Source of the DNA: a virus | IMG/VR virus record: IMGVR_UViG_3300029319_000480 | Location: 1-24,850 of that record | Strand: one strand, 5' to 3' | Length of the DNA stretch: 24,850 nucleotides | The notes under the pieces: generated by a model | Database searches by the model: none | What the model was told of the DNA's origin: nothing | The model's input: the letters and a program-made list of their open reading frames with translations, nothing else | Translations under genes and position numbers: made by a program | In this document: piece after piece, positions 22,431 to 24,850 of the stretch | Position numbering within the stretch: the stretch's first letter is position 1 | Layout: each line of letters starts with the position of its first letter

Positions 22431-24850
22431 GTGGCAATTCAAGATGAAAAAGACCTTGAAGACGTTGATCTTGAAAACCTTGAAGAGAACTTAGAATCGG
22501 ACTCTGATGAAGAGGATCCAATCGATGAAGTTGAAATTGCAGACGATGAGGCTGTAGAGCGTTTTCAACAACGAGTAGAGCCGCCTCTTGAGTTATTAGA
22601 CGAAAAGAATGCTGTATTTGAGGCATACGAAATACAACTCAAAAACGACTACATCAACAAAGACTTCAACATACCCGTAGAAGTAAAAATGAGGGGTGAT
22701 GATGCGATTGAAGAGTGGTTTGAGTCGAACCCTTTAGACAAAGAGGCGATTGATAAAAAGATAAAGGACACACTTGGTGAGAGAGGTGTTGTAGTTGGTG
22801 ATCTGCCGGATGAAGGATTGCTTTCAAAATACATTGGCAGTAGCTATGTTTCTGCTTTTTCTCGTGTTCACCCACGTTTCGGTACAATACCTACCTACCA
22901 AGCTGCCGCCGCAGAGGCCCGCAAAAGTCAGGGTAAGAGCCTTTACAACCGCGCCTATAGTGTTTTGGCTGAACCTATACCTCAGTCGTTAAACATTCCA
23001 GTCAAAGACACTGCAGCAATGGGTATCACCGACGAAAAGGGTGAAATCATCACTGAAGCCCAAGACAAAGAATTGTTTGGGGTCAAGGTCACCAATGACC
23101 GTCTAAAAGGTATTGCGATCGCTACGGGTGCCGGTGGTGTTGGATATGGTTTCATCAAAGGTGCCGCTGCTTCTGCTGCAGGCGGACCAGTGCTTTCTTT
23201 AGGTGGCGGTATTGTTGGCGCACTGTTGGGCGGAATCAGCATGACAGGCGTAGGCGGAATCGCAGCGCTCGGTGTTGGCGGGCTTGCAGATGTTCCCGGT
23301 GAATATAGCAAAAAAGATCATTTGCTTGATCTCGCAAAAAGGGGTTGGGTCAACTTTGGATTAGGCGACGATTTCGCTGACTTCTATACAATTTTGTCCG
23401 ATCAGGCTCGTGATGCAATGGTGACCAATGTTGTTGAAACTGCCGATGTTTTGGGCGTTAAAGATGCGGTGAAGCTTCTGGATAGACACGGCATCGTAGA
23501 CTTTGAAGATTTACAACGGAAGACAAAAGAATCTCTCGAAGCGCATGAAGAGATGTTGAAAACTCAATCGAGTGAAGACATCGATTTTAAGCCCGAAACA
23601 TTCGAACTTCCAAAAATTCCTGGCATGGTTCCAAAGCATCCTTTTGCTACATTGAATGCTTTGTTTCAGAAGTCTCCGATTCAAGATCAGTTTTTACTCG
23701 ATCTGCTAGACATTCGAGCACAAGTATTGAATGACCCTGAATATCAAGAGTATCGATCACGTGTCCGTCAAGACATGATGGTTCAAACCAAGTATGACTT
23801 GGACGTAAAATCTCGTAACTTAAAACCATCTCCTGCTGACGATAGCTTGTTGGTTGTATACGAAGCGTTCAAGTATGGTCGTATTTCTGACGAAGAGAAA
23901 GATAAAAGAATACAAGAGTCTTTTCTACAACTCTCATACAACGACCTGCACCCGTCGCTGATGAAAGAGCAGCCTGATCTGAATCTATTCAAGCAAGTTG
24001 CTATTTTAGTACCACAGGATCATCCGATATTGCAGATGGATATTGATCCTGTATTAGTGACTGCTATTCAGAGTGTTCACCAGGGCGTTGAAGACGATAA
24101 GATTCAAAGCCTTTTGAATGCTATTCCGTTCCGTACATTTGCAACACAGTACCTATTTGAAGAGATTTTAGAGTCAACGATACCTTCACAAAAAGAGTTG
24201 GATGGGTGGGGCTTATCGCTATTGAAGTTTCAAGAAGAAGAAACAGGTGAAATTGGTGCTCGAAGAACAACTCGTGCCGCATTTGACGTGATTCAAGAGA
24301 AGGTTGATGACCCAAAGTACGGAACGTTTTTCAAGCGATCTATGATTGGCGAGATATTGAACTGGTCCGGTGCGGTAATCAGTGGAGCGGCAGAGGTTGA
24401 ATATAGCTTGACGGACAACTGGATTACTCAGCTTGCCGGGACAGACGAGATTTTGGCTTCATTGTTGAAAAATCTTGGATTACCAAACGGCATATATGCG
24501 CCAACACCGGCTGGTTTAGATAAAATGATTGGATTGGGGATTCGTGATCCAGACGATGATTTTATAACTAGATTCGATGCCCGAATGGATGCGGCACTCG
24601 GTGGATTCCAAGTCGGATACGCGGAGGTCGCAACCGCGTTGGGCTATCGGCCAGATGACATTCAGTACAACCTACTCCAAAATCTCGGTATGGGTTTGGA
24701 TTCGTTCCTTAACTTAGAAAAGCGTCTATTTAAGGCCGGTGGCATGGGTTTTAGGACGGCAGCGAACACTCCAGGCGCAGTCACTCAAATTTTAAAAGGT
24801 CAAGAATCTCCAAGCATTCGATATCAGCTTGCAAAACAAAAGTTGTTTGA
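22431..24850 (+). CDS. Very large internal virion/ejection protein, incomplete at right edge
   Basis: Read by hand from GTG 22431 (AAGGTGGT ribosome site): the frame stays open for 806 codons to the window end with no stop, so the 3' end is missing. The first 50 residues are very acidic (DEKDLEDVDLENLEENLESD). A Gly/Ala-rich stretch at about 226-290 (ATGAGGVGYGFIKGAAASAA, then GGGIVGALLGGISMTGVGG) looks like membrane-inserting helices. The rest seen is alternating helical segments without an enzymatic motif I can name; no lytic transglycosylase signature is visible. Order after the M23 protein, size and the Gly-rich segment resemble the largest ejection protein of podoviruses (T7 gp16-like role), which is inference. 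The upstream stop is 19 bases before. Confidence 0.75.
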   Translation, partial: MAIQDEKDLEDVDLENLEENLESDSDEEDPIDEVEIADDEAVERFQQRVEPPLELLDEKNAVFEAYEIQLKNDYINKDFNIPVEVKMRGDDAIEEWFESNPLDKEAIDKKIKDTLGERGVVVGDLPDEGLLSKYIGSSYVSAFSRVHPRFGTIPTYQAAAAEARKSQGKSLYNRAYSVLAEPIPQSLNIPVKDTAAMGITDEKGEIITEAQDKELFGVKVTNDRLKGIAIATGAGGVGYGFIKGAAASAAGGPVLSLGGGIVGALLGGISMTGVGGIAALGVGGLADVPGEYSKKDHLLDLAKRGWVNFGLGDDFADFYTILSDQARDAMVTNVVETADVLGVKDAVKLLDRHGIVDFEDLQRKTKESLEAHEEMLKTQSSEDIDFKPETFELPKIPGMVPKHPFATLNALFQKSPIQDQFLLDLLDIRAQVLNDPEYQEYRSRVRQDMMVQTKYDLDVKSRNLKPSPADDSLLVVYEAFKYGRISDEEKDKRIQESFLQLSYNDLHPSLMKEQPDLNLFKQVAILVPQDHPILQMDIDPVLVTAIQSVHQGVEDDKIQSLLNAIPFRTFATQYLFEEILESTIPSQKELDGWGLSLLKFQEEETGEIGARRTTRAAFDVIQEKVDDPKYGTFFKRSMIGEILNWSGAVISGAAEVEYSLTDNWITQLAGTDEILASLLKNLGLPNGIYAPTPAGLDKMIGLGIRDPDDDFITRFDARMDAALGGFQVGYAEVATALGYRPDDIQYNLLQNLGMGLDSFLNLEKRLFKAGGMGFRTAANTPGAVTQILKGQESPSIRYQLAKQKLF

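Noticed and set aside
22982-23311. Minus-strand Pro/Ala-rich open frame
   Set aside because: It mirrors the Gly/Ala-rich membrane-like stretch of the giant plus-strand gene, and its composition follows from that.

Overview
The window is a contiguous block of a tailed double-stranded DNA bacteriophage genome (Caudoviricetes) and carries most of its virion assembly module. The gene set points to a short-tailed (podovirus-like) virion: terminase, portal, scaffold, HK97-like coat protein, adaptor and nozzle-like proteins are followed by large internal proteins, and there is no tape measure, major tail tube or sheath gene. I saw no tRNA, rRNA, integrase, transposase or CRISPR array. The host cannot be read from the sequence. 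The two small basic proteins near the left end resemble domains I associate with marine phages and large algal viruses, so an aquatic bacterial host is a reasonable guess and no more.

Left end (1-1529): four tightly overlapping plus-strand genes encode a Cys-rich mini-protein, two small basic proteins of virus-associated unknown families, and a single-stranded DNA-binding protein. A lone 56-residue minus-strand gene (1526-1696), with its own strong ribosome binding site, ends head-on against ssb. It is the only convincing minus-strand gene in the window.

Packaging and head (1741-10069): candidate small terminase, large terminase, a 791-residue portal, a double zinc-ribbon protein, an Ala/Pro-rich acidic protein, scaffold, major capsid protein and a likely head decoration protein. 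A strong hairpin follows the capsid gene. A textbook intrinsic terminator follows the decoration gene, and a perfect -10 hexamer sits in the loop of that terminator.

Tail and appendages (10156-16900): an adaptor-like protein and a beta-propeller-like hub or nozzle protein share a fibronectin-like segment. Three consecutive proteins follow that look like diverged paralogues with a common short N-terminal module; they are probably appendage or receptor-binding proteins.

Internal virion/ejection module (16921 to the right edge): a small glycine-zipper protein, a helical Arg/Gln-rich protein, a small fibre-like protein, a 1200-residue protein ending in an M23 (LytM-type) peptidoglycan endopeptidase, and a very large protein with a glycine-rich membrane-like stretch that runs off the window. 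By order and properties these could make up the cell-wall-digesting and DNA-ejection apparatus, as gp14/gp15/gp16 do in T7-like phages, although no T7 homology is visible by eye.

Almost every gene overlaps or nearly touches the next and has a clear Shine-Dalgarno sequence. GTG starts are frequent. The layout suggests one rightward late transcription unit with expression adjusted around the capsid genes.
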